A DNA stretch of 64,000 nucleotides from Zarea fungicola (taxonomy: Eukaryota > Ascomycota > Sordariomycetes > Hypocreales > Cordycipitaceae): the NCBI GenBank assembly GCA_900169235.1, contig FWCC01000016.1:62001-126000 (forward strand), given 5' to 3'. The notes beneath the pieces were generated by a model. It was not told the origin of the DNA. It ran no database searches and worked only from the letters and a program-made list of their open reading frames with translations. The position numbers and the translations under genes were made by a program. Position 1 is the first letter of the stretch; every line of letters begins with the position of its first letter. Positions 35,600-46,164 of this stretch are shown here, one piece after another.

Positions 35600-35705
35600 C
35601 AGTGTGCTAGGTGCCAGTGGGCCACAGAGACCTAGAAAGATCAAGCAATATCCAGCCGTGGTGGGAGTCAATAGCATCCAATATATATCGTCTAGGTCCA
35701 TGACA
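35600..35705 (+). repeat. Dispersed repeat A, copy 1
   Basis: About 106 nt aligning with 40931-41040 in the same orientation; long shared blocks include CAGTGTGCTAGGT, CACAGAGACCTA, TCAAGCAAT and TCCAGCCGTGG. The minus strand translates to a hydrophobic stretch (LIFLGLCGPLAPSTLFLT) that is partly conserved in the second copy, so both may be remains of one gene or element. Confidence 0.7.
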
Positions 35706-35843
35706 AATGTCCACGTCGGAGCCGGAAGTGGGCAAGTTTGTTGGTATATCACAGGTAGTTACGAGGATCGGTACTGAGAGGGGCGTCTCCCAGTATGTAT
35801 GCGTATCCTAACTGATTGTGATTGATCTAAAAATCTAGCTACA

Positions 35844-35873
35844 GGTAGAAGAGGAATTGGTAGAAGAGGAATT
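35844..35873 (+). repeat. 15-bp perfect tandem duplication
   Basis: The unit GGTAGAAGAGGAATT is present twice without change. It lies between two other repeats in a noncoding segment. Confidence 0.9.
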
Positions 35874-35959
35874 CCTTTTCTATATACAGAAAGTCGGGAA
35901 TAGGAAAAGCAAACACAAACAACACAGATTCCTCTTTCCTCCTCAGCTGCCGTGATGGC

Positions 35960-36034
35960 CTCGTATTGACGGCAGGCTACTGTCAGTCAGGGCGTTTGAC
36001 CGACGGAAGCCTGCTGCGGCAGGAGTCAGGCTTC
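35960..36034 (+). repeat. Dispersed repeat B, copy 2
   Basis: Similar to 24834-24893. This copy contains an inverted repeat, GAAGCCTG at 36006 onward and CAGGCTTC ending at 36034, that could fold into a hairpin, suggesting a miniature-element remnant. Confidence 0.45.
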
Positions 36035-36574
36035 ATCAGAAGAGCTGCTTGACCTGACTTAGCCGTCACAACAAATTAACTAAGGTACCTACTTTTTACG
36101 GAACTATTCCAATTAAAAGTGCCAGATAGACGAATTGACCATCGCTCGATCATGGGAGCCAACAGAAAGTGACAAGGTACTTAAACGCATTGCCTTAGAC
36201 CATTAATAGATCTGCGGCTCAACGTTTTCTTTTTTTTTTAAAAAAAAAAAAATTCCCTACCACCATCGGAAAAGCAACTTCAAGAGGCTTAGTTTGTGGT
36301 TAAAATGACGTTATTCACGACTGTCAGGCTGTAAATCGATGTCTAACAAAGAAACAGAGCAGATATGGATTTTGCAAAACACTTCTCAGATCCAATTGTA
36401 TAAGTCGCGCTACACACGTAATACATTGCATGCTGCTCGAGAGTAAAGACAGCATCCTTGGTAAGAGCTTGTATAGGCGGGGAAAGCATTGACTGATTCA
36501 TTGGTTTATACTCGTAACATATCTACCAGACATGCTCTTGTCAGTTCTCGCAATACAAAAAGTAGCCGCAAAGC

Positions 36575-38271
36575 CTAATAAGCATATGCAAGATTGCTCT
36601 CGGGAGATTGCAGCCTAAGTTTGCGATTTGATGCCATCAGCCATAGCCTGAGAATCCAAGCACAGAGAACAGTACCCCCAGCAAACCCCGCTTCAACACT
36701 CATGCCGAGTGTATAACTCGGTCCGTCGCTCTTGGGGAAAAGATATGGCGTATATATATAAGATGCATTTGCCACCATGTTGATAAAACTGAGTGAAATA
36801 GCCTTCTTCGCCATCGTCTGGCCCAGTGTTGCAGATGCCCAACCTAGAATGCAGGCATTCACAGCGTAGACACCGATAGAGAAACAAAAGCAGGCAATGT
36901 AACGCGCAGCAAGATTCAAAGTCGTCGCCGCTGTGATAAACCCCACCATGGCAAGAGCCATGCCAGCTGTTATGTGCCACGTCCTCTCGTTGAATCTACC
37001 GGAGCTGATACCGAAGAGTGGGCCCACAATAGCAGCAGCTAGGAAAGGTGGACATGTAAGGACAAGAGTAATGTTTCTGTTAAAATTGAGAGCCCCAACC
37101 ACGGTTGGAAAGAAGTTGGTGAATCCATTCGCAGAAAGATGAAGGTTTTGCATCAATGCTAAGAGATACAGCCGTGGGTCGCCAAAGGCACTTTTCAAGC
37201 TGGCCCAGCTGCCTGTATTAATAGATTCTTCGACTGTGTCGCGACTAATCCTGGCATGTGCGAGTTGACGTTCTTCTTCCGTAAGCCAAGACGTGGTAAG
37301 GGGATGATCTGGCAGAATAGGTATAGATATAAGAGCCACGACAACAGTCACAACTCCCTCAATGATAAAGAGCCTAAATTTTGGCATAGTTAGCGATGTC
37401 ATACTTTTACAGACAGTCGCAAATCTCACCATCTCCAACCTTCTATTCCATGAGCGCCATCAATTGTGGAGAATGTAGCTACTGCTATAAGTCCAGAGAA
37501 AGCTGTGGATAAAATGTTGGCGGAGTATAAGATTGCCAGCCGCGTCGCTACCTCTTTTCGCGTGTAGAAAATGGAGAGTAAGAAGATGGCTCCAGGATAA
37601 ACTGGAAGAGTGAGTTTCAGAATTTCTTTGAAAGTACGGGACTCCTTACATGGTGCCTCGACGATGCCTAGAAAAAATCGGGTAACCAACAGCCCGGTAT
37701 AGTTGTGCGTGATAGCCGTAAGCCCGGACACAATACCCCAGAGCGCCATGCAGATGCCGATGTAAATCGAGGGTCGGACACGAGACGAGGCCATTAACAT
37801 ATTAGAGGGGAGTTGCATAAGAATATACCTACTAAATTAGACCAGGTAGAGTTCTAAACACAGGGACTGAACTTACCCCACAAACAAGATTGAAATGCAA
37901 GTATTATATTGAGTGCCATGCAAGTTCAGATCTCTTTCCAAATTGTTCAGCCGTGCAGATGCAATTGTCGTACGATCAAGCTAAGTCAATTTAGTAATCT
38001 TGTTGAGATCTCGGAAAGAGTTTTGCAGACTTACATAGTTTAGAAAGTACATAGCGCAGAGCATGGGAAGAATTCTGCGATCGAGCTTTCGAACAAGCGC
38101 AATCTCGGCCGGATCAGTTTTTTTAGCTGCACCAGCGTAGTCGACTTTGACTTTGACATGTTCCAGTTGATCAGAGTTGGGAAATTCAACCTGCATGACG
38201 TTGGCCTTGTCCGAAGATATAATCTCAGTACTGTGCAAGCCGGCGCGGCCATCGGGGGCGTGCTCAACCAT
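36575..38271 (-). CDS. MFS permease, anion:cation symporter family
   Basis: Five exons: 38271-38035, 37980-37877, 37828-37650, 37601-37430 and 37373-36575, 496 residues with all phases consistent. Joins give FVGYILMQLPSN, IVEAPFYPGAIFLLS and GWRWLFIIEG, the three standard ACS-family blocks. The intron at 37649-37602 is only 48 nt and a multiple of three, so retention would add 16 residues. The hydrophilic N-terminal tail covers about 65 residues; about 12 membrane segments follow, with the central loop rich in charged residues (TEEERQLAHARISRDT). Relatives import small carboxylates. It is flanked by an oxidoreductase gene and, divergently, a glycerate-kinase-like gene. Confidence 0.88.
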
Positions 38272-39501
38272 GATAAATAAACAGTCAAAAAAAAAAACTA
38301 GATAGAAGATAGTTAAAATTTCCTAGAGTTACAAGAATGAGCAGAAACCAACAAAGGTATTGTTCTCTTCATTTGTACTTGAACAGAGTTGTGGACAGGG
38401 AGAGGCACAAAGATCAGCCGACGTGGCTGTCTATAGTTAATGAGGCGTTCTTGCTAAGCATTGCTTTGATCTGCCGAGAATAGGCCACCGGGGCTCACGG
38501 ATAGCCATTTTAGAAGGTGATTATACTATAGATAGAATAAAAACATGAGAGAACTATTGCAAGCTTCGGTCTATTGGTAGACTGAGTCTCCGGGTTTAAT
38601 GCCTTCTGTCTAGCGCGATGTCTCAGAAACGTTAAACTGGCCATGAGCGTGTGCTTGAGAAAAAGGTTACATGAACCAGTAAAATTATTCCTTGAAGATT
38701 GTTCTCAGATAACTATCCAGATTGAAGGCCCCCATTCCGGGGCTTGTCCCCATGGGGTAAATACATGTTCACTGACGGCGCTCCACAACGGCTGCAAAAA
38801 TCGCGAATAGTTACTTTGCTGGCGCTACTAGGGTAGAACTGTATTATTCGGTTAATGTATCTGCCGAAGAGCGCAAGGAACTGCTTCTGACACTAACTTA
38901 TTAAAGACTAGCATCTGGCCCTCTTGGAACAGAACGGCTGTAGATTTCATCTTCTTCTATTTTAAACTGTCTTTTGTCCATTGCATTTTTCACTTCTTAT
39001 TCTTGGGCGCATTACTCACAGCGGTATGCCAATACATTATTCCAGCTAATTCAAAGAATTAAGTTAATAAAAAAATTAGAGCACTCGCACTTGTATTAGA
39101 TTCAATTTCAGCCCATCGCAAGATATGTTAACCTCCTCGGCAAGCAAACCCTGTGCCAGAACAACAGTATCTCGTCTTGCTAGAATTATTTAACCAACGA
39201 AAGCATTCTGTGGGAAATACCATTGCTTTAGAAGGGATTAATATACGCCAAATCAAGGGCTATCATGACTCGACACAACGATGTGAGTTTCAGGTCAGGT
39301 ATGAATGCGTAGCATTGAGCGGCTAAATCTTCTACCGAATAATTACCAAGCTCTGCTCAGACAGCAGCACTTAGGGTTTATGCAGACATGTTATGAACAC
39401 AACGCAGAGTTGCAAATTCAAGGCCAGGAAGGGATCAAGTCTTGAAATCTTCTTTAGCAATTGGTACCTTAACTTCAGTCTTCATTCTCTTCTACGTTAT
39501 A
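38272..39501. promoter_or_regulatory. Divergent promoter region of MFS and Tda10-like genes
   Basis: About 1.2 kb shared by two divergent genes. A perfect 10-bp palindrome CCCCATGGGG lies at 38748-38757, close to a related CCCCATTCCGGGG. Their role is not known. No coding frame is evident. Confidence 0.4.
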
Positions 39502-40428
39502 ATGGCTGTTGCAAGCGAGTCGATCGACGATCTTCTGGGATATTTACTACCACGCATTCGAAATCACAAGGAAAGAGACTCAAAGTCACCGTTTGTAATC
39601 GGACTTACAGGGCTACAAGGTAGTGGCAAGTCTACTTGGGCTGCTGCTCTTCACACTGCATTGGAGAGACAGCATCACCAAATAGTCGTCAGCCTCTCTC
39701 TGGACGATCTATACCATTCACACGACAAACTCATCCGCATCCAGGAGGAAAATCCTGATAATACTCTTCTACAATCCCGTGGCCAGCCAGGAACTCATGA
39801 TGAGGAGTTAGCATCTGAATTCTTTTCTTCTCTTAGCTCTAGGAATGGTGTCCTCATTCCATCTTTCGACAAGAGTCTGTTCAACGGCCAAGGGGACCGA
39901 CGCCCCCGAGAAGACTGGAAACATGTTCCACCTGACCCTCCCATTGATATAGTGATCTTTGAAGGGTGGTGTGTTGGATTTCTCTCGCTCGATGATGAGC
40001 CATTGCGGAAGAAATGGGAAGAAGCGCGGCTGCAAGATACAGATCAGTCCCAACAAGCATGGAGTATCCAAACTCTTGGTTCGATAAAACTGGAACACTT
40101 GTACAAGATTAATTCCAATCTAAGAGTCTACAATGAGACATTTCTGCGGCCAGATCGGTTTCATTCTCTCATTCACTTGGATACAGAAAACTTGGGCAAC
40201 GTTTACAACTGGCGACTGCAGCAAGAACACGCTCTATGGCGTATTAAAGGGGAAGGGATGACCGATAATGATGTTATGCGATTTGTCAAAGGCTACATGC
40301 CCAGCTACGAACTGTACCTTGACCAACTTCGTCATAGGTCATTTCCAAAAAATGGTAGCGAAGCAACCCACTTGCGCGTACTACTAGACAAGAATAGAAT
40401 TGTGATTCAAGTTGAGATAGTCTGTTAA
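39502..40428 (+). CDS. Tda10/GLYK-like P-loop kinase (D-glycerate 3-kinase type)
   Basis: Single-exon frame. An upstream in-frame Met at 39442 would add 20 mostly hydrophobic residues; the Met at 39502 (MAVASESIDDLLGYLL) fits the family better and gives 308 residues (yeast Tda10 has 290). Walker A is GLQGSGKST at about 37-45. LDDLYHSHDKL near 72-82, RGQPGTHD near 100-107, FDKSLFNGQGDRRP near 130-145 and IVIFEGWCVGF near 162-172 are the diagnostic blocks of the YGR205W/plant glycerate 3-kinase family. Plant GLYK phosphorylates D-glycerate in photorespiration; the fungal substrate is less certain. A cytosolic location is likely. Neighbouring carboxylate-type MFS and oxidoreductase suggest use of a hydroxy-acid. 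Confidence 0.88.
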   Translation: MAVASESIDDLLGYLLPRIRNHKERDSKSPFVIGLTGLQGSGKSTWAAALHTALERQHHQIVVSLSLDDLYHSHDKLIRIQEENPDNTLLQSRGQPGTHDEELASEFFSSLSSRNGVLIPSFDKSLFNGQGDRRPREDWKHVPPDPPIDIVIFEGWCVGFLSLDDEPLRKKWEEARLQDTDQSQQAWSIQTLGSIKLEHLYKINSNLRVYNETFLRPDRFHSLIHLDTENLGNVYNWRLQQEHALWRIKGEGMTDNDVMRFVKGYMPSYELYLDQLRHRSFPKNGSEATHLRVLLDKNRIVIQVEIVC

Positions 40429-41267
40429 TTAGGATACCAAAACTTAATAATAGACTATACGCTACAAATCACCTCCCTTGTTTCACTTGCAGAAGAAGAA
40501 ATCAACACGTGCTGCTTTACCCGAACTAGACCGAGCTGTTCCAAAACCTAATCCAACACTGCCTTCTTTGATAGTTGTCCCATTGGTTCCATATTCTCGT
40601 ACCCACCAGAAGCTCTAATGCTACCACCCTCAAGACTAAACCCTTTCTGATATTCTTTCTACCATTTGTTATTCCCCTGGCGAAAGAGACTCATGCTTAG
40701 GCGGGCCCTTCGTAAACGTCTACGATCATGGCAGCGAGGCCTTCGAGATTAGAAGTGACGATTGTAGCCAGTAGCAGGAGCAGTGTTGAAGTTATGAAGC
40801 TTCCGCACTGTGAATAACAATCTCTCAACCTTGCAAGTACACAGGGAAGCTGTTACGACTTAGCCATTTCAGTGAGCTCCCAAAGCTTGCCAAATACGTT
40901 GACCACATGAAGGAGAGGAGGTGTCAGCACCAGTGTGCTAGGTACCACTGGAACACAGAGACCTAAAAAGCTCAAGCAATGTCCAGCCGTGGCGGGAAAT
41001 CCCAAGCATCCAGTGTATACCTTCTTCTAGGCCCCTGACAGGAGGTAAGATGCGGCAATTCTCACTGTGAAGCATGAAAACGACCGGAGCTCGACACTGC
41101 GTTTTTTGTGATCATTTGCAGTCCTTCTTTTTATGATGAGTTCATGACCAGACGCGTGGGTAGGTTAATAGCTCTTCATACTAACCAAACAACTCATAGC
41201 GAATGACTTTAGAATACAACAGTAAATCACAATTTAGACTTTTAACAGAATATCTGCATGGAATTAG
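40429..41267. other. Convergent intergenic region with repeat A copy 2
   Basis: About 840 nt between convergent genes. Contains the second copy of repeat A at 40931-41040. No gene seen. Confidence 0.5.
40931..41040 (+). repeat. Dispersed repeat A, copy 2
   Basis: About 110 nt, roughly three quarters to four fifths identical by eye to 35600-35705. Many differences are transitions, but transversions also occur. Like copy 1 it lies between a plus-strand gene and a minus-strand MFS gene. Confidence 0.7.
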
Positions 41268-42833
41268 CTAGTCTTCCTTTCCCTGTGCCCTCATTCTAGC
41301 GCCAAACCGCCATAAGATGATAGGCGCGGGGGCCGCAAGGACGAGAAATAAAAAAGCCAAAACGCTGTTGCCCCAACCATACCCCAGGGCACTGTACAAG
41401 GCTGGTGCAAATATAGGGAATGCAAAACCAGTGATACTGCGAAGAAACTGCGACGCCGCGGAAGCTGACGCCACATGCTCGAGATATGATTCAGTGACAT
41501 AGGCCTGCATGGCTTGCGTGCTCAGAATGATACCGCAACCAAATATAGCAATACCAATATCCGGGAAAATCCAATGAAGATGATACTCAGCAGTCCAGCC
41601 GTAGATGAAGAGGCCAATGAGAACCAAAACAGCCCCAGGAACCATCAAAGGCACGCGATACTCGGGAGCCGTCTTTCCACCACTGGCACGTCTTTTCAAA
41701 TGCGCCCAAATTTCATCCATAGCAAAGCCGCCCACTTGTGATGCCAGTGTGTAGCCGGTGACGATTGCGATGTAGTGCAAGCCGCCTATGAGCGGGCTTT
41801 GGTGGTACTTGTCGATCCAGAGCGTGGCAAATGTGGACAAGACAATGTACAACAGGCCAAAGTTGTAAGCAAGAAGAAGACCCATGAACTGAATAGTGGG
41901 GTGTGTGAAGAGCAAGCGAACCGGCCGCGTGAGGGATTTTGCAAGCCGTGCGTTCAGTTTCTCACCGCTGGAAGTCGTATAGTATGCCTCGCCAGTGTCC
42001 TTGCGCAGCTTGCTCGCTTTTCTCTCCAAGAGAATCACCTTGAAAGTTTCGGGCAGGAAGAAATATCCAAGAACGACAAGTACGCCGTCATAGATGGAAC
42101 AAATCCAAAATAGCCATCGCCAACCAATCTGGGTGACGGCACCACCAATAATCGGTCCTAGGGCAGGTCCCAGGAGAGGCAAAAAGGTCGAGATGGCAAA
42201 GGACCTGCCACGTTGATCAGGAGTCCAAACATCAGCCAACACGGGACTACTAACCGCAAATTCAGCACTGGCCCCGAGACCTGACATGATGCGACATAGA
42301 ATCAGGACACCGGACGACTTGCTGAAGCCGGCCGCCGTGTTCCAGGTGATGTAGCAGCAGGTGCAAAAGATCCATACGGGGCGTCTGCCAAATACTTCGG
42401 TGCATGGTGCAAGAATCATGGGACCGAAGGCAAAAGCGAGGATGTAGATGGAGAGAATTATCTGAGCATGCTGGTCATCGACGCGAAAGTCGTGTGCGAT
42501 GTCACCCAGGGCAGGTGCTAACATTGCTCCAGACATGAGTGTCAGTAGACCACCGAGGGATAAGAGAATAGTAATCATCCATTTTCGTGACTGCTTCCAG
42601 TTGTAAGGGTTTTCGGGATCGTTATCGCCATTCCAAGTAACCTGGCGTTCTGAAGTTAGTATACTGGCTGGATGAAAATGCTCGGTAGAGTGCCTTACTA
42701 GAAAGGGGTCGGCCTGCGTCTGGCCGTTTTCACCTATGGGTTCCAATGACCTGGGCTTTGTCACAGGAGAGTTGGAAGAGTGTTCGGCATCGCCAATTCC
42801 AGGTTTGAGTATGTTGGCCCCGATTGTGGCCAT
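41268..42833 (-). CDS. MFS drug/polyamine efflux carrier, DHA1 family (Tpo1-like)
   Basis: Single-exon frame of 521 residues. The N-terminal tail of about 75 residues ends in the signature NDPENPYNWKQSRKW, seen just before the first membrane helix in fungal Tpo1/Flu1-like carriers. Twelve membrane segments follow, with the loop 2-3 motif CTEVFGRRPVW and the DHA1 motif C-like GPALGPIIGG in helix 5. Such carriers sit in the plasma membrane and export polyamines, azoles, mycotoxins or own metabolites by proton antiport. Upstream on the same strand is a Zn(II)2Cys6 regulator gene, with a long palindrome in between, a layout common for substrate-induced efflux modules. Confidence 0.92.
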   Translation of the reverse strand: MATIGANILKPGIGDAEHSSNSPVTKPRSLEPIGENGQTQADPFLVRHSTEHFHPASILTSERQVTWNGDNDPENPYNWKQSRKWMITILLSLGGLLTLMSGAMLAPALGDIAHDFRVDDQHAQIILSIYILAFAFGPMILAPCTEVFGRRPVWIFCTCCYITWNTAAGFSKSSGVLILCRIMSGLGASAEFAVSSPVLADVWTPDQRGRSFAISTFLPLLGPALGPIIGGAVTQIGWRWLFWICSIYDGVLVVLGYFFLPETFKVILLERKASKLRKDTGEAYYTTSSGEKLNARLAKSLTRPVRLLFTHPTIQFMGLLLAYNFGLLYIVLSTFATLWIDKYHQSPLIGGLHYIAIVTGYTLASQVGGFAMDEIWAHLKRRASGGKTAPEYRVPLMVPGAVLVLIGLFIYGWTAEYHLHWIFPDIGIAIFGCGIILSTQAMQAYVTESYLEHVASASAASQFLRSITGFAFPIFAPALYSALGYGWGNSVLAFLFLVLAAPAPIILWRFGARMRAQGKED

Positions 42834-43297
42834 CTTGCCGCTTGTTCCTTTGGCACTGTGTCAGCAGCACTGATGAGGGGAGACTTGGAATGGTATTCAA
42901 CCAGAACCGGAGAACCAGAGAAGCAACTGCCGAGAATAGAGCGAGGAGACAAATTTATTCTACTTCAATGACTTAAAAAATTATTCGGGAACAAAGGCGT
43001 GTCAAATCCGAAGAATCTTGCCGCGAGAAGTTCTTGATGCCGCCGCTTACACCGGCTCGTCGGTTACAGTGCAGAATACTGTACTGCACTGTAACCGAGG
43101 AACCGTCTCGGCCGACACAAATCACTCACGCCGACACCGACCTTCGGTCAAATTGTTAACTGGGGCCTCGAAAACCCCAATACTGGTCCGTTGCGACAAT
43201 AGGGCAAAATTACTGGGGATAATTTTTGGACATTTAGAATTATTATGCTGAATTTCCACCATATCCTGCGTTTTATCCTTCCACTACTGCAAATGAC
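42834..43297 (-). promoter_or_regulatory. Promoter region of the efflux carrier
   Basis: About 460 nt between the stop of the Zn(II)2Cys6 gene and the start of the carrier. It is richer in CGG/CCG triplets than other spacers and holds the palindrome at 43061-43097. Confidence 0.6.
43061..43097. promoter_or_regulatory. Perfect 14-bp inverted repeat, candidate operator
   Basis: CGGTTACAGTGCAG at 43061-43074 is matched exactly by its reverse complement at 43084-43097. The 9-nt spacer holds another small palindrome, TACTGTA. The arms begin with CGG and end with CCG, the half-sites bound by Zn(II)2Cys6 factors. It lies 228-264 nt upstream of the carrier start. The binding role is inferred; a transcript hairpin or element remnant is the alternative. 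Confidence 0.6.
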
Positions 43298-45518
43298 CTA
43301 TAGCTCATTGGTGCGAAGCCAGTCAAATGTATCCATAAGTTCAAAATTAAAGTCCGGTTGGTCAGCAAAACTCCAGCCTGTGAAGCTTACATCTGCGGTC
43401 TCTGTATCTGCATTGAAGCGCTGGTCAAGTACTTTCTGGATAATACTTTTGCAATTCATGCAGAGCCTCGCGTTCGGGGTCGACGGGCGGACCCAATCAA
43501 AAAACCCGATTAGTAGGCTGAGCTTTTGTATGACCATGGAGCGGCTTATGTTGGGCTCTCTGCTGTGGTCGCCTGTGCCCAGTACTTCTTGGCACAAAAT
43601 CCCTGCGGCAGGCGCGCCGTATGCAAGCATCTAGGTAATGCTGTAAGATCTAGGGTTCATGGACAAGCTTCGAGGGAGTATACAGCACCTGCTAGCCAGT
43701 CAAAGTTGCGTTGCATCATAGCATCTGCGAAGCGGTCTTTATGAGTCCAAAGATGCAAGGTCAACGTTGCCAGCGCGAGGCTGGTTTCCAGCAGAGTATC
43801 GCGCATTCCATGGCCAAAGCGTACAAGCAGTCGATCGATGAAGAAAATATTCTGCAGGTGTTCTAGATGCATAAGGATCTTGCTGTAGGCGGATTGTGGG
43901 TTGAGATGGGAGGCTTCGAGGTCCTGCGGGTCGTGTTTGATGCTGGCGGGAAACTCGGCCACTAAGGCGTACTGCCGAGCCTTTAAACTTCTGTGAATAT
44001 CATATTCAGCATATAATATAATAGATATGTGAGAAAAATAGGGCAATCATACATGAGGTACTCTGGACTTGGGCTGCTGCCCTTGCCCATAGTTACTTCA
44101 ATTAGCTCATCTCGAATCAATGCCATCATGCATCGAGCTCTGACTACCGTGGCTGGGTATAGACCACCATTCGTATTCCAGCCTCGTTCATCGAGAGCCT
44201 TGACCGCACGATTTAGAGTTTCACTATCAGCTATAAGGTCTTCATCGCGAAGGTCGAGCGGCAGGGGCGCTGTGTAGTAGCGCTGGCTCATAAGCGGTGG
44301 GTTTCCCGAGAGCATCACCGTGATTTTATCCAGTACAAAGATGGTTGCCGCAACACGGCGATTATTTTCGGACCAGGCTGTCGGGCTGTACGGTTCGCTA
44401 CCATCTGCAGCCTGCAGGCCAGAATAAATCATGTAGCTAACAGACGCGCCGTGTGCCTCCCAAGTTGCCAATCCTAAGGACCACACGTATGTAAGCACGA
44501 GTACAAATCAGCCACGGAAGCTATCTGCCTCACCTAATTCACCAGCTACTATCGATTCTAGGGTAGATTTCCGGCGATATAAATCGGCCAAAAGGTCGCT
44601 GTCCTCTGTGAAGTGGCGAGTGAGATGGATGCAGCGCTCGAGGTGGGTTTGAGCCGTGCTTCCAGAAGTATTGTTCCGTGAACGGACCAGCCTTCTAGGT
44701 ATTAGAGCATCCAACATGTCAGATACGCACTCCATGTGCGTCCAAAGCAGCCCGATGGACTCCCATCTCGTATTCTCTCCTACAAAACAGCCTAGCCACG
44801 ACTCCCAGTCTGGATAAGGACCCCTCAGCGGCTTTGACGTATTGGTAGATATGACCTGAGCGACATGCTGCAGAGTTTCTTGCTCCCCTCGAGATGTGTC
44901 AGCAAACACAATTTGAAGCCATTTAATTATTCGATGCACTGCGAGATGAACCCAGCCTCTGGGCGTGAACTCGACATCCAGATACACCATCTGCTCATTC
45001 TGCTGGCCTGGGAGTGCGCGCAACACCAAGAGACAGGTGTCACGAATCGTGGGTGGGAGTTTGTCAAAGACAACTTTCCGCCCTGGAATAGTGTGACCAA
45101 CTTGTTGGCCATGATAAGAAGGACTTTGGAGTACTTCCGGTAATAAATTCAGCTGTGTTTCTTCTAGTGAGGAAGTACAGCCTAGGCTCCTGTTTGTACG
45201 TGGACGCTTCGACGGCCGAGGGAGTATCGCAGTCGCACAGTGCTCAGAGTCATTCAACTGCAAATCATCAACGGCTGCCCTACTCTTTCTAGTTGCTGTA
45301 CTGGAGTAGATGCATTCAGCAGTCCTGTTTTTTGACTGGCAGCGAGAGCAGGCTGGCCGCTCATGGTCACACGCGACCTTACGCGCGCGACATGGATCGC
45401 AGGCAGCTTGGCTCCCGTTCGGTCGGAGTTGCTCCGACGGCACGGATGTAGATGTGGGAAGTACCATAGATTCAGCGCTTGCGACAACAGTTCCCCGCCT
45501 CAGGCCGCTTACATTCAT
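43298..45518 (-). CDS. Zn(II)2Cys6 transcription factor with fungal-specific middle domain
   Basis: Four exons: 45518-44534, 44473-44053, 43990-43684 and 43630-43298, 681 residues with all phases consistent. The binuclear zinc cluster is at residues 40-69 (C40, C43, C50, C57, C60, C69: C-x2-C-x6-C-x6-C-x2-C-x8-C) with the basic RARKVA between. A putative nuclear signal, RPSKRPRTNR, lies near 100-110. The long middle region resembles the fungal-specific transcription factor domain (WEAHGASVSYMIYSGLQ and RRVAATIFVLDK in exon 2). The C-terminus ends FELMDTFDWLRTNEL, a typical acidic/aromatic tail. It is probably the local regulator of the adjacent efflux carrier. Inducer unknown. Confidence 0.9.
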
Positions 45519-46164
45519 CCGTCATCACCAGGTTGGATTCGAAAAAGCTGGCTTAGTCGACTTCGTGCCGAATGTGGGAAGGTTCTTGGTGGGTTTACAG
45601 ATAAAGTCTCTGCGTTGGCTGTCCTGTAAGTTATAATTTTATGCCGTAGTTATGACCTCGACCTACAGCAAGATAACGAAAGCCAAGGAGAGCTCAGAGG
45701 GGGCGGTGCTAGCCTGAGGAGCGCGGCGCTCTAGCTAGCTTCAGTCGAGCTGACCGTTTCCTTTCTTCCCCCTGCATTATTAATTTAACTAGCTACATAC
45801 TAGTTACTAGTTAGTGAATGGATCTCTTTTGAGAGGGCGTTTATTTCCGCAAATCCGACTCATGCACTCCGTATTTTTAGCAGATTAAACGTCCGCTTAC
45901 TCAATCACGAGGAATCTACCGCTTAAAACTTACTACCTAGTAACGGCGCCAGTGGGAACCAGAAGGGTCTCTGGGCGACATTTGTGTCAACATCTCGTAA
46001 AGTGGCTTCTCACGTCACTTTGGCGCGTACTGTGGCGGATTCCGCCAAATACACAATGATTTTCTCGTATTAAAACGGCTGGCAATGCCGCCTGCGCTTC
46101 GTCGCACTTAACATGCACGTCCAAAGACTGAAAACGCCAAATTAATTAAATAAATCGCTAAATA
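45519..46164. promoter_or_regulatory. Divergent promoter region, regulator / Ayr1-like reductase
   Basis: About 650 nt between divergent genes; A/T-rich with GGCGGTGCTAGCC and a GAGCGCGGCGCTC near-palindrome around 45702-45733. No gene seen. Confidence 0.4.

Larger units (their letters stand above)
35518..36574. other. Convergent intergenic region with repeats
   Basis: About 1.05 kb between convergent genes. It holds copy 1 of dispersed repeat A, a 15-bp tandem duplication, copy 2 of repeat B and an oligo-T/oligo-A block at about 36229-36252. No gene seen. Confidence 0.5.
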
